DNA of 62,000 nt from Diphasiastrum complanatum (GCA_029204225.1 CM055097.1:31586802-31648801); one strand, 5' to 3'; shown: positions 1 through 11,183, counted from the first letter of the stretch. Program-made: numbers and translations. Notes: generated by a model not told the origin, from the letters alone.

Positions 1-890
1 GTATGGCCAAAGTGCCACGTGGCAATCCACTCCATCACTTGCATTAGAATCTTCTTTCTCATTACGCATGTTGGCTTGCTTGAATTGATTCTTTTTTTTG
101 AAACAATTTGTGGCATAATGGCCTTTCGAAACACTTAATATCCTTTTCTTCAACATTGAAGTAGAAGCATGGGAGATGTCCTCCTCCTCTCCATCTTGGT
201 CTTTGTCTTTTGCTTTGTCCTTAGAGAAGTGTTGGTGTTGCTTCTTGTTCCTCTATTTGTGCTTGTCTTTGACAAATAGTGCTTTGCGATCACCAATATG
301 ATTGAGGGATAATTTGTTCATCCTCAAAAGCTTGTTCTCATGTCTTGACTCTTCAACAATAAGAACACCTTGTAATGCCTCCAATCTTGGTAGCTCTTCC
401 TTGATAGCATAGGATTGGACAAGATTGTCATAATCATCTTTCAAGCCATTCAATATGACTTGAACTAGCTCACTTTGTTTTCAATATAAGCAAGCTCTCT
501 ATGGATGTCTTTGACTGTCAATATATAATTGGCTGCACTCTCATCACTCCTTTGGCAACTTTGGAATATTTGGTTCCTTAGAGTGAGGAGCCTAGAGGTA
601 TTCTTGGCCTCATAGATAGCTTTGAGTGAATCCCAAGCTTCGTTGGCTGAGTTACAATCACCAATCTCTCTCAAAATCTCATTAGAGACATTCATCTTGA
701 TATAATGTAGAGTCATCCTAGCTCTCTTCTTATATCTTTGTACTTCTTGAAGGACTTCAGGCTCCTCCTCAATCACAAGTACAATGTCCATCACATCTTG
801 GAGTATCAAGATTGACTCCATTCTCACCTTCCAAATAGAATAGTTGGAGGTAGATAGTCTTTCACTTGATTCCAATAGGAAGGAACTCAT
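1..890 (-). pseudogene. Copia gag remnant, cut by window start
   Basis: Decayed gag (nucleocapsid/capsid) of a Ty1/Copia retrotransposon, read leftward. The likely start is the Met at 890, followed by the SERLSTSNYSIWKVRME block (DUF4219-type N terminus) and a UBN2-type capsid region rich in Leu and Lys. A frameshift at about 455-465 moves the reading to 453-253, where GLKDDYDNLVQSYAIKEELP continues the capsid. Between about 190 and 80 a worn zinc knuckle remains (KGHYATNCFKKK, first two Cys lost). Protease and pol would lie beyond the window. The intact element at 12681-18541 carries a related gag with the same motifs, which supports the assignment. It is not expected to be functional. Confidence 0.85.
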
Positions 891-1641
891 GGAAACCATA
901 AAAAGTAGTGAAGACTCCTTGTAATGAACAATAAAATGTTGCTTCTCTTTCACTATAAGACCCAATAAAGGTGTACTACCACTCCTATGTAAGATCTTGC
1001 AACAAAATGTGAGATCAAGCTCACTAGCTTTTCCAATTTCTCTCAAACTAGATCAACCTCTCACTCAAAGATGGAGTATAGGCAAAGTTTGGGTCAAAAT
1101 ATCTTTGGCATGTGTGAAACAATCAAAGAATCTACAAATCACTCAAATACAATACAATTGTATGAAACAATGTGGCTATGACCTCAAAAGATGACTAGAT
1201 CTCAAACAAATGGAGTTGGCAAGCCTTTTCTTGAATTTTTGGATCAAATAAGCAAGATAGAGACAAAGATAGATGTGTCCAACCAGGTTGGGTGCCCTAC
1301 CCACCTTGATTCAATTGTCTATAACTTTTGATTGGAAGATCCAAATGATTTGAAACCAATTGTTATACAATCTAGACTCTACTAGCTTTCAAACAAGCTA
1401 CCTAGATGAAATTTGGATCTAACTTGGAGGAGAACCATCCAAATGAATTAGGTTGTCCTCCACATGTGACTGAGCACTGATTTTCGTATATTACCAGATA
1501 TGATTCAATCCTTATGATTAGGAACCCTCTTGATCCAAAAATCTCAAAGATAGCATGGGAGATGAAATCAACACTCTCTAGATCTCGATTTTCATGAAAA
1601 TCTTCAAACTTATGATGATAGATGCATCAAACACTTAGGTA

Positions 1642-1654
1642 GGCTCTAATACCA
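1642..1654 (-). other. Primer binding site (tRNA-iMet type) of the Copia relic
   Basis: On the minus strand this reads TGGTATTAGAGCC, one mismatch from the common plant PBS complementary to initiator tRNA-Met. It directly abuts the LTR end at 1655 and lies about 750 bp upstream of the gag start, the expected layout. Confidence 0.85.
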
Positions 1655-2330
1655 TGTGAAAATTCACACATGTGGTAATGCCCTAATGTGTGATTATGAT
1701 CTCCTAAGTTTTGTTCTTGTACTTTAGATCAACTATAGATTGAAATCCAAGATCTATGTCAAATTCTAAGGCAAAGACATAAATCCACATGCATACATTC
1801 ATCACCAAAGTACTTTCACCTGTGTGGGAAGTCTTCATGAGAAAAGCTAATTACAAAAATCTGTTGCTCTCAAGTAGAGAGAGAATGCAACTAATTGGCC
1901 TCAAGTAGAGAGATAAAATTGAATACACACAAATTGATCAATCTCAAATAACTTCAAAAAATTTATTACAATAATGAAGTGAATCCATCTACATGTAGTA
2001 TCTCGAAATAGTCCATGCTCAATTCCTATTGGATCCCCTTTTCTAACACCTCTTATATCCTATTGGATGAGTGACACACCTTTGACCTCATTCAACACTT
2101 TGACTTGGGTCACTAGTCAAATCTAAACTAGACACTTGTAGAACACCTAACTAGCTCGAGCTATGTCATAGTTGACTTTTGGTCTAATAATGAAAAAACA
2201 TGTGTACATGACTTTTTGCACCAAGATGCTTGACTACAAAACTTTATCAATCCCCTAAATCAACATGACTAACATGTTTTTGATTATTTTCCACCCGTGG
2301 GAACATGCTCCACACGTGTGATATTTCACA
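1655..2330 (-). mobile_element. 5' LTR of the minus-strand Copia relic
   Basis: A 676-bp long terminal repeat. On the minus strand it begins TGTGAAATATCACACG and ends GTGTGAATTTTCACA, so the ends form the inverted repeat TGTGAAA/TTTCACA with canonical TG..CA. It is followed immediately by the PBS. Outer flank bases are TGAAC at 2331-2335; the partner LTR and other target-site copy lie outside the window. Confidence 0.8.
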
Positions 2331-3407
2331 TGAACTAGAAACATAAAATAACCAAGCTAGATTTTGCCAATTTTTCACAAGCATCGCATCTCTTTCATTA
2401 CAATACCAATTCCATTCATAGAGCTTGCAACCACACTATTGTTTGCAATAATGCAACCAAATTACATTTAAAGCACCAATCTGAATAGTCGTCGAAAGGA
2501 ATCCTGTGTGGAAGTCATGATTGTTCAAGGACGTCTCCTTTGGAAAACGGTTTCAACAAGCCCTAGGATAGTGTTATAAATCATTTAGAGTTGGTTCATC
2601 ACTGCTCCACCAACGATGGTCTACCATAAGACTAATGCATAAAGTCGCAAGTATGTAGCAATCTCAATCAAAGCTATGTGCAAATAGTGTGCAATTTTAT
2701 CATATTTGAAGCATTGTAAAATCATCAACCAATCTGAAAATTTTCATGTCAATTAAGCCATTCAAAATGCTGCTAAAAATCAGCCTATTAACTCAATCTG
2801 CTGGTCGCGCTTCAGAAGCATCATTCATTTTGAAAATTAGCATACTAATTTAGCATCACATAAGTGTTGCTAAAAAATAGCAAATTGTTATATCTGTGGG
2901 TTGTGCTCTAGCTCTAGTATCGTTCCATAGTTTGTAACAAAAACAACATATCTTAACATGTTGTAAATATGGTGAACTACAAAGCAGCAATAAGCATGAG
3001 GATCATAGCAAAAGATCTTTTACCGAGAGGTATTCAGTCGTTGAATTCCAGCAAGTAGATGGGCGCCACTGATCAAGCCTTTTTTTAAGAAAGGAAAGAG
3101 GAAGAAGAAGGAGAAGAAAGAAAAGAAGAGTGGTGGGAGTATAGACATAAGTCACTCTTATATAGGTTTCACCCTTTCTCTTCCTGTAAGAGAGGAGGTT
3201 AAGCAAAACTATCCAACACATAACTTGTGGAGTAAGTAATTGTTTTCATCCGTAGGATATTTGACCGTCCACAACAAAAGTGAAGTTGGAAGAAATATTT
3301 GTATATCACCAATATTAAGTGCGAGACCATTGTTCCCCACAAGAGAATTAAATGCAACGTAGGGTAGCAAATATTGATAATGTCGTACAATGTAATTAGG
3401 TACCGTC

Positions 3408-3410
<3 letters not shown>
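2331..3410. other. No gene recognised
   Basis: AT-rich sequence with only short open frames. I recognise no domain, exon or terminal repeat on either strand. The 3003-3221 minus-strand frame is low-complexity Leu/Phe-rich translation of a purine-rich stretch and is not credible as a gene. Confidence 0.5.

Positions 3411-3482
<72 letters not shown>
3411..3482. repeat. (GA)n microsatellite
   Basis: About 72 bp of uninterrupted GA dinucleotides. The Ser-Leu repeats of the overlapping frame are only its translation. Confidence 0.98.
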
Positions 3483-3484
<2 letters not shown>

Positions 3485-3769
3485 AACGAAACACAGTTCT
3501 TCTTGCTTAAACAAGACCAAACCCTTTGAAACTTTTATTCATAAACCAACAAGGTAAAACATAGCTAAAAAGCATATAGTACTCAAAAAGCACCATAAAG
3601 CAAAACCTATTTCAAGACATCCAGCTGGTACCTGCCACCATCCCACCACACAAAACCGTGCAAGTTAGCACAGTGAGGAAGACAGGTGTCAACGCTGAAT
3701 GTCAGTTGTTATCCATGCACAAAATAAATTTAGCAACTTAACAGCTTACAATATGTAATGAAATAATAT

Positions 3770-3984
3770 AGTCCAAATGGAGAGGGAGTCCCAAATGAAG
3801 GAAAAACAGGAGCTTTACCAGGACCATGAGGCTGTAAAGAATCAATCTGCGACTGCATAGTAGCAAAGCCGGTCATAACGGTATCGAAGCGAAGAACGAG
3901 GCCAGAAAGGGTCTCATCCATGCGACGAAACTGATCGGATAAGGTTTCTTGAGTAGTCTCACTCGGAGTAGGTGACTGTGCCAT
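3770..3984 (-). pseudogene. LTR-retrotransposon gag N terminus (Ty3-like), truncated
   Basis: A minus-strand frame with a plausible Met at 3984 (MAQSPTPSETTQ...) followed by an amphipathic, coiled-coil-like stretch (residues about 12-50: LSDQFRRMDETLSGLVLRF) and a Pro/Gly/Phe-rich tail. This arrangement resembles the N terminus of plant Ty3-type gag proteins upstream of the capsid domain. The capsid itself is missing: the frame closes and a GA microsatellite follows. It sits about 700 bp downstream of a PBS and LTR in the same orientation, so it is probably the 5' end of one truncated element. The assignment rests on layout and general resemblance, not on a diagnostic motif. Confidence 0.45.
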
Positions 3985-4446
3985 AATGATAGTGGAAGGA
4001 ATAGACGAAAACTTGAGAGAGCGGACTCTTGTCGTCACCCCAAATTAGTCTATTAAAACCACTATTATCACAACTAAGAAAGGACAACAATCAGCAAATG
4101 AAAAAAGTGAAAATGAAGGCTGTAAACTTGGGCTGGACAGCTAGGAGGCAAGTGACAAATTGGAATATCAAACGGAGTTGAAATTTCGTGAAATTTGGTT
4201 GAGGATGGGCGATGGACAGCCTGCAAACAAGGTGTGAAAAATGGCTGCAAACAGAGACAAAAACGGACGAAAGTGACAAGTATGAAGCGGCTGGACAGCC
4301 TGCAAACAAAAGTGAAGAGAGGGCTGAAAATGGAAGGAGGAACGGACGAAAGAGATGAGGGAATTGGGCGCTGGAGAGCCTACAAACAAGCTGAAAATGG
4401 GTGATGGAGGGTTGGAACTTGGGCACCGGAAATAATCTGCCCAAAA

Positions 4447-4466
4447 ACAAAAAAAAAAAAAAAAAA
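4447..4466. repeat. Poly-A tract
   Basis: A run of about 20 A residues in the leader between the PBS at 4680 and the gag-like frame; low complexity. Confidence 0.8.
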
Positions 4467-4679
4467 TTCCGGCCGCCAAATTTAGTGGAAGTACGTCCGC
4501 TAACTATCTGCTGAAGCTCCGCCAAGGAAAATGCTCTGATGGGAGCTGGTCCTCCTCCAAAATGTGTTGAATGTTGCTGAAGCAAAGAGACAAAAGCCCT
4601 CAGCAAGGAGAGAAAAATCAGCAAGGAAAATGGGCACCCAACCAAAAAATCAGATCTGAAATTCAGCAATCAGGAAAGT

Positions 4680-4691
4680 GCTCTGATACCA
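4680..4691 (-). other. Primer binding site (tRNA-iMet)
   Basis: The minus strand reads TGGTATCAGAGC, a perfect initiator tRNA-Met PBS, two bases inside the LTR end at 4694. Confidence 0.85.
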
Positions 4692-4693
4692 AG

Positions 4694-5102
4694 TTACAAA
4701 TAGAGCCACAACTGATCTAGAGAAAGCATCACATAAGCAAGACTTAAGCTATGAAAGCAGCACATAAGCAAGACTTAGCCCTAGAAAGCAGGAAAGAGAG
4801 AGATTAAGGAGGCTAAAGAGAGAGATGAATAGCATCAACTGAATAACAAATGACACAGTTTCCCTACTTATAGCCAAGAGGAAGCCCTAAAAGGAAGCTT
4901 CCGGTGGCTAGGGCCCAACTGGGAAGGAAAATAGTGCGCCCTCCAAGAAAACCCCCACTCTCCAGTAATATGTCCAAATGGCCTAATAATGAATAATAAG
5001 GCCAAAGGCCACGCTTATGCATAAAGTAAAGTAAATGTAAATGTACGCGGCGAATGTAATGAGCCGAATCCATCGCTTACATGTAAAGGCTTAATTTTGT
5101 AA
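4694..5102 (-). mobile_element. Probable 5' LTR of a truncated element
   Basis: A 409-bp segment whose ends form the inverted repeat TTACAAA/TTTTGTAA rather than canonical TG..CA. On the minus strand it carries a TATA-like GGCTATAAGTAGGG (about 4863-4876) placed as in an LTR promoter, and it ends just before a perfect PBS. The lower boundary is well fixed by the PBS; the upper is inferred from the inverted end. No partner LTR was found. Confidence 0.55.
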
Positions 5103-6753
5103 CTTTTGCATAATACTGGCCACTTGCTCTTAGAGCTATGGTCAAATAATGCATGTTGTTGTTCTTGTTCTCATTTTCTATTATACTTCCCACCTTTGTC
5201 CTTTTGACAACTATCATAACCTCTATAGTGTCAAGTTTTACACCTACAAATTTAAGTGTATAGAGCCCTCAATCTCACTTTATAATTTGTTTCACGTAGA
5301 TTTGAAGTGCTTGTACTACATGAATTCGACAATGTTCATAAAGGTATGTCAGTTTTTCTTAAATGTCTTGATGAGAAGATCCAACGGTTGGTAAAAGGTA
5401 CAAACAATGATGTGATGATTATTCTTGAAAAGTCCAATGCTTAAATTTTAGCATTAAGTAATGAGCAATATTTCACGTCAGAGGATAAACATCAAACTAA
5501 ACTTGTAGATGCAACTATGGGCCACTTGGACAACTATGCAAGAGATGGATTATGTACCCATTGTAATCGTGGCAAAAGATCTTGGCTTTGTTGAATTTGA
5601 AGTATGGTACAAGCAGAAGATTGCCAGTTAGGTATTTTCTAACATGCTTCTTACCCATGATATGCAATTGTAATCATCAATGAAACTCAAATTTCGTAGG
5701 GTAACTCTAAAGGTGTGCTCATACTTTGTAGGCAAGCTTTCTTTAGTTCCTTTTGCATTTATTAAACTTTTTGTGGGATTGAGCTTGTATTATGTAACCT
5801 TAGGCATACTATTCAAAGTGAAAATTTTATCATTTTCCTTGAACAAAGATCTCAATCACAACTTCAAAAGGTTTCTACACTTCATGGGTGATGTATATAC
5901 TTTCGTTTGCAAAAGATTGGGCATCCATCCCATCTCCTTCACGTGGTCTTCTAGTGTCACTGCACCTTCGCAACTCGTGGATTCATTCTCTTTCATATGA
6001 CTACTCAGATCCATGCCTGAGTCATCAGCAACTGACTCGACATGAACAAAAAGCACATTCTGGATTCAGTTCTACTATCCATGGCTAGCCAAGATCAAAC
6101 CAGATCCTTGAGTAGTTTAGTAGGGTGTTGAGTCTCAAGAAATTTAATTTGTGGTCTTCACAATTGACATGATAGCATAGAAACGATCTTTGAAAATCTA
6201 AGTGATACTCAATCATGAATTAGTTATCCATAGTCATGGTGTCATCGTTGCTATATGTGGCATAGATGAGGCTAGGAGTGTAAAGAAGGAATGTCTGATC
6301 TAAACAAGCCATGGTACAAATGTGTTGTAATTCAACTCCATAAAGGCATCCAAAGCGCAGCACTATGGTGAGCCAAACCACCTGTGCGTGATCTTCAGCT
6401 ACAGATCAACTCATTTGCAAGATTCATTGTACAAATACATGAGTTAGCTTAGACAAATGAGAATGAGCTCAATGGAGCTACTAGCAAAACCATTTGAGAG
6501 CTTTGAGCATGTAGCAATAAATGATTGCAATCACATCTGGGGCTTGGTAGCTTTGCATCGCAAAGACTCCTATACATTGGAGAGCCAGAGAAAATCAAAA
6601 TGGTAAGCTTCTTCAATACTCAGGATCAAACCTTATATTACTTAAGCTTCAATCATTGAGAAGAGGTGACTGCAATCAAAATGATCTGAAATATCAACAG
6701 ATGAAGCCATGTGTAAGGTATGGCTCAAAGCAATTGTTAAGAGTTATCAAAGA
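5103..6753. other. No gene recognised; possible zinc-knuckle trace
   Basis: Mostly unassigned. Around 5340-5620 on the plus strand one frame, interrupted by a stop, reads through a Lys-rich stretch to GLCTHCNRGKRSWLC, which loosely resembles a damaged Copia gag zinc knuckle (the His is missing). The remaining open frames look random. Confidence 0.25.
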
Positions 6754-6874
6754 GGATCAAACCAGCCTGGCCATTTTTGTATTGCCCCATATGATATCAA
6801 GTCACAAGTCAAGGGATCAAACCAATCTTGAGGCCATTTTTGTATTGCCTCATATGATATCAAGTCACGAGTCA
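6754..6874. repeat. Tandem duplication, about 60-bp unit
   Basis: Two adjacent copies of a unit beginning GGATCAAACCA and containing CCATTTTTGTATTGCC and ATGATATCAAGTCAC. They differ by a few substitutions and a small indel. Confidence 0.85.
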
Positions 6875-6935
6875 ATTTGTTACTTCTGATAAACACGGTT
6901 AGGACAGCCAAAATACGTCCAAGGTGAGTCCAGCT

Positions 6936-7361
6936 CTAAGCAATTTCACTCTTTAACATCTTTAAAATACATATGACAATTCTCCTCCAACGACGTCTGT
7001 CATCTGACTCTTCATCAGAAAAATTTGTTGTGGCAGAGCTGGCTCTTTGGTCGGTTGGTTTTGTAATCCAAATATCAGGATCGATCTTTACTGCAGAATC
7101 GCGATTCTGCAGGACGATGTGATTATGTCCCCGGTCGTGAAGCGCTTGTGATGTTCTGAGCCACGGTCTTCCTAGTAGGACACTGTAGGATTGGGGGGAT
7201 TCGGGCAAGTCCAAGACTACAAAATCTAGCACGAAACGAATTCTTGCTACTTTGGTATGTACTTTCTTGGCTATGTACTGAGATGGAGTTAAGAATGTAC
7301 TGACATTCTTAATCAGCTTATTCACAAGTATAACAACAGATTGTGTGCGTCTTTGATTCAA
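6936..7361 (-). pseudogene. Ty3-type protease-region fragment
   Basis: Minus-strand frame of 141 codons. Residues about 45-75 contain the block VVLDLPESPQSYSVLLGRPW, typical of the end of a retroviral-type aspartic protease domain in plant Ty3 elements, followed by a connector (RDSAVKIDPDIWITKP). The plus-strand Ty3 relic at 22.7-25.7 kb has the parallel motifs MMDLPEAPNVYRVLLGCPW and RAVKVDPTTWTIKP in the same order, so the two belong to related families. The catalytic D-S/T-G would lie upstream and is not present. An isolated, non-functional fragment. Confidence 0.75.
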
Positions 7362-7442
7362 GCGATTGTCATGAAATTAAGTGAAAGCACAGCACATAAA
7401 CACACACCACATCATACTTGCACACATTTATTGGCGCATTAC

Positions 7443-7617
7443 CTGCCTGAGATGCTGATCGCGGCAATTCTACAAAAGATGTTGGGTCGCATGATGAGCC
7501 AAAACATTCATTAAATGCTTTCATGGATGGCGCAATAGTGATGAGCCTGCGCAGTACTGGCCATTTGCTATAGTCGGGAGTGCGATTTGGTGCAGCAACA
7601 CGAGCTATTGGTGGCCT
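7443..7617 (-). other. Unrecognised exon-like open stretch
   Basis: A 58-codon minus-strand stretch, open from just after a stop at 7618-7620, with balanced composition (contains YSKWPVLRRLITIAP and CFGSSCDPTSFVELP). It ends at a good splice donor, GCAG|GTAATGC, at 7442/7443. It looks more like coding DNA than the surroundings, but I do not recognise the protein and see no partner exon. It may be chance. Confidence 0.25.
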
Positions 7618-8439
7618 TCAGGACAGTCATAGTCCAAAACTGGTGTTGCTCATATTCAATCATTAATGGGTTGTTTCAGTTGTGAACCCACAAACTAGCA
7701 CATGCGATTGGTTTGGTTGTGAATCTATTAAAGCCAAAGTGCAGAGTTGTGGCGAAATGAGCCGGGCTTTTGCTGATTGGGAAACCCTCAATCAACCTGT
7801 AGAATGGGAAAGCAACAAGTACATAACATGAAACTCAATCATTCAACCATAGCAGTATCATGAAGCAATGAACCATTTGAGTTGATGTGCAAAAAATCAA
7901 AGGTGAGAACATTGAAGTAAAGATGAATAAAGCCAGCAGAAATGCAGATCTTTTGTTGAACTAAGAAATGAAAATAAACAGAGAGTAACTGTGCTTTCAT
8001 AAAAAATGTGAAACTTTTCCTTCCTGTTAGAAACATAGATTGCTCTCTTCACTGCTCCAATTTGGGGGCTCTTCCATAAAATCGATAAGACAACAGAAAT
8101 TGATAAAATGAACAAGCGCATTCTTGTACTATTTGAACTTGGAACTGAAAAAATCACATTTTCAAGAAGCATGAAAGCACAAAAGGAAATACTACAAAGT
8201 CTATTTTGAGAAAATGTATCTATCTTATTTGAAAGAACATGGCCTCGTATAGACCTCACACATGAAATACATGTACTGAGCGCGTAAACCTGAGTACACT
8301 GACTTTTTGCCATAGTTCTTGAGACACAATGGGCAAGATTTACTTGAAATCAAAGACTTGGAGTGATATTCTTCACAGCCAATAATGAACCTGAGAAAAG
8401 AAACCAAAACAACATGCATTGAATTAAGCACAGGCGGAC

Positions 8440-8579
8440 CTGAGAGCCAAGAATGCATGCGCCTTCCGCCAGATAGAGGATGAAGTGGCTAGTCAGGTTG
8501 AAACTGCCTGTGAACCAAGTTCCCTCGGGTATGTGTAACGTTGCACCTCCTTGGTCTGCAAAAGGTCGAAGATAGTGCA
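8440..8579 (-). pseudogene. Polygalacturonase-like (GH28) exon
   Basis: Glycoside hydrolase family 28 enzymes hydrolyse pectin in the cell wall. This minus-strand stretch encodes HYLRPFADQGGATLHIPEG then WFTGSFNLTSHFILYLAEGA and ends ILGSQ. It follows the N-terminal part of plant polygalacturonase-like proteins (a Phe-Ala-Asp-Lys-Gly-Gly-Ala segment, then WLTGSFNLTSH, then ILGSQ). The 3' end is a consensus donor, CAG|GTCCGC, at 8440/8439. An in-frame stop precedes 8579, so the acceptor is probably the AG at 8580-8581; a second acceptor (TTTTGCAG at 8556) is possible. The catalytic Asp-containing exons were not found within 1.5 kb on either side, so this is a relic or captured exon, or part of a gene with very long introns. 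Confidence 0.7.
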
Positions 8580-8770
8580 CTTAAGGAGTAATCTGCACTT
8601 TCTATCAGACCATGGCATAACTTATACCTCTCAATGAAGCGAATTGACAATTTCTGATCAAGTGCTTTGCAGAGAATAGAATAGCTAAGTAGAATAGCCC
8701 TACTAAGTCTTACCAATTGTGCTACTCGACTACAGTAATCCAAACATTTTTCTCAAAGAAGAAAGCTCCT

Positions 8771-8875
8771 TTGGGAACGAAATAAGCTGAGAGCGCCTTG
8801 GACATTAATGGAAGTAAATATACATGCCTCGGCCAAGCCTGGGAACGAAAGAAGTTGAGAGCTCCTTGGACAGCA
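8771..8875. repeat. Short direct repeat pair
   Basis: Two 36-bp copies (8771-8806 and 8840-8875) of a GGGAACGAAA-initiated unit containing GAGAGC and CCTTGGACA, about 69 bp apart, at the 3' end of the HHCC-domain frame. Confidence 0.75.
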
Positions 8876-9263
8876 ACGGCAGACAACCTGAGCAACAGAA
8901 ATTTTTCCGCCCAGTAGTAGACCGTAGTAACGCAAGCATCACTCGATGCTCCACAATTATCTCCTCAGTCTTTTGTTGGAGATCCTCTAGCCGCACCACG
9001 TACTCATGTGTGAAGGGGTTCGATTTTACAATGTCTGACTTGTCCGTGGATTTTTGTTTCACTTTGTGACAAACCAAACAAGCATCAAAGCTAGCCTTTA
9101 CAAATGACTCTGCAATTCCATATTTTTTGATACCGACAACCCAAATGGATTTTATCGCATCCATCGTGTGACCCAAACCCTGGTGTTTTCCATCTATCAC
9201 ATTGACATGACAGTCATAAAATATTGTTTCCCACTGTTCTACATATGGAATTAGTTTAGACAT
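8805..9263 (-). pseudogene. Integrase-type HHCC zinc-binding domain protein, C-terminal part
   Basis: A 152-codon minus-strand frame. Residues 27-65 form a complete HHCC zinc-binding module: H27-x4-H32-x29-C62-x2-C65 (GKHQGLGH ... CLVC), within the usual integrase pattern H-x(3-7)-H-x(23-32)-C-x2-C. A hydrophobic stretch (IKSIWVVGIKKYGI) separates the pairs as expected. No DDE catalytic core follows: the rest is a charged helical segment (VVRLEDLQQKTEEIIVEHRV). The 9271-9723 frame, shifted by one base, runs into this one and probably belonged to the same protein. No reverse transcriptase or LTR lies nearby. It could come from a retroelement, a cut-and-paste transposon with a retroviral-like integrase, or a domesticated host gene. 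Confidence 0.5.
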
Positions 9264-9270
9264 ATCACTC

Positions 9271-9723
9271 TTAAAACTGAGTCCCTCTCTCCCAGGTGGT
9301 TTGAACAGTTATTCTTGCTTGCATATCCTTCCACTTTTGTTTAAGATCATACTCTGGATTAGGCCTATCTCGTTTACGAGCAGGAGCTGTAAAGTTGGGC
9401 TCAACATCAAAAATCTCAATGCTCGTTGGAAAAGTGGATGTAATGATACTTGTGTACATTAGATGGTGTGTCTTGGTGGTAAAAGTAAAGAAAGAAGGAG
9501 AGGTGTGCTCTCTAAATTCCACACCAAGCGAACTCGACATGGCATCCACTCTGTTTGGACCACCCTCATCCTCTCCTGGATAATTGATTGTTTCCTCCAA
9601 TGAGACTCTTGGTTCTTGTGCAAGAAAGTCGAAATCACTATCATCAGAATCTGAATGCAGCATCAAGTTTGTGAAGTAATGGCATGTGTAAATCTCTGGA
9701 ATGAACTGCTCCTCAACCTCCAT
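9271..9723 (-). pseudogene. N-terminal part of the HHCC-domain frame
   Basis: A 150-codon minus-strand frame starting at Met 9723, acidic near the start (SDSDDSDFDF) and ending in a basic/Trp-rich helix (KQKWKDMQARITVQTTWERG). About 10 bases after its stop the HHCC frame opens in another phase. The 9723 and 9263 frames differ by one base modulo three, so one indel would join them. No known domain recognised by eye in this part. The link to the 8805-9263 frame is inferred from adjacency, strand and absence of another start. Confidence 0.4.
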
Positions 9724-10917
9724 GTTGTATGAACCCTATCAAATTTTAAAATTTTATTAGACTAACCAATTTGAATATTTAGGCTAGCCAATTTATCATA
9801 CCATGCTTACTCTTGACTGATCTCGTGGTCTTCAGTAGACAAGATATAGTAGATTTTTAGAGCTTTCGTATTTAGATCCAAATCTTCAGACTATGCTACA
9901 TAGAAGGCTTTGGTGGACCATCGAGCTATGATGTCACATCTTTTGCACCTATGACACTTCATCAACTGCCTTTGGCAACTACTAGGCAGTTGACAACTCT
10001 TTGGCTAAGCATAATTGTGTTTCTCAATTGGAACGTTTGAACAGAAAATACAAAACAAGCAAAGCTGGCGACTATGAATGAGGACATGACAACTGCTAAG
10101 CTATCTAGCTATGAAATTTCTCACCCCTATCTAAACTCTAACTCATAAAAACTTGGGAAAGACAATCCGACTGGTAAAAAGCATCCCGGTGTATGGAACA
10201 CAACAATCTGAAAACTTATCATCTAATTTAAAATGCTATGGACCACCTCTTACAAAGCATACCATGAGCATGATTGGAAGTCACAGGGGGTTGAAAGCTT
10301 GCGGACAACATACGAATACTATTGTCTTTAGAAAATATCTCTAGCAAAAAAGCATCATAATGGGTTGAATCAGATATTTAATGGAGTAGTAGCAGGCAGA
10401 GATTTAGGATCACCTTTGTGCTGCAGTTGTAGCTTATGCTAATCTGCAGTCTAAACAAAAAACCTTAATGAAAGAAATCTGCATAAATAAGAAAAGACAC
10501 TGTATATGATGGAACTCTTAAAATTTGGTAAGAAACTATGTACCTTGCCCAATCTCTGATTTAAGCTCTAACAAGAGCAGGCAGAACTCTGCAGTCTTCT
10601 TCCAGGACCGTTTTTTTTTAGCTCACAACGATTTGATCTGGATTTGTTCTCTTTACATCAGAATGATTGTTCCTCTTCCCCATCTTGTCTTCCAAAGCAT
10701 GATTCTTTTTCTTTTCCTTATAATGAAAGCAAACCATTACCTGAATGCCACAGATACGATGTGCTTTAGTTAAGAAAGGACAAATATCTTGCTATTCAGA
10801 GGGCAAATGATTGTGAAAAAGGAAATAGATTCAATGCTAATAAGTAATCATGTATGAAAAGGCAATCTTCAATGCATATGGGCAGCGCATTCCTACAGGT
10901 GCATAAGACCTCTAAGT
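9724..10917. other. No gene recognised
   Basis: About 1.2 kb of AT-rich sequence with only short frames; no exon, terminal repeat or RNA gene recognised. Confidence 0.5.
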
Positions 10918-11035
10918 GCTATTTTGTGCAAAAATGAAGCCATATTCTATCCCAGAGCTCAGCACTGACAAACAGTGCTATTTTGTGCAAAAATGAAGCT
11001 ATATTCTATCCCAGAGCTCAGCGCTGACAAACAGG
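10918..11035. repeat. 59-bp tandem duplication
   Basis: Two head-to-tail copies (10918-10976 and 10977-11035) of a unit starting GCTATTTTGTGCAAAAATGA and ending CTGACAAACAG. They differ at only about three positions, so the duplication is recent. Confidence 0.9.
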
Positions 11036-11183
11036 CAATAATCTGAATTTTTTTCCAGCGAATAGAGGGCAATAGATTGCTGATATATCTATGATCAGGT
11101 TAATGCCAAAAACAATCCAGAAATCCCAGACAGTAACAATGTAGTACAATGGCAGTACAATGGATTACCATAGCAGCTGAAAT

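Noticed and set aside
4091-4669. 192-codon minus-strand frame.
   Set aside because: Phe/Leu/Ser-rich low-complexity translation of the leader between PBS and gag, crossing a poly-A/T tract.
8690-8735. tRNA- or SINE-like A box on the minus strand (TAGCACAATTGG followed by TAAGAC).
   Set aside because: The A box fits the consensus, but no convincing B box (GGTTCGANNCC) or cloverleaf follows at normal spacing.
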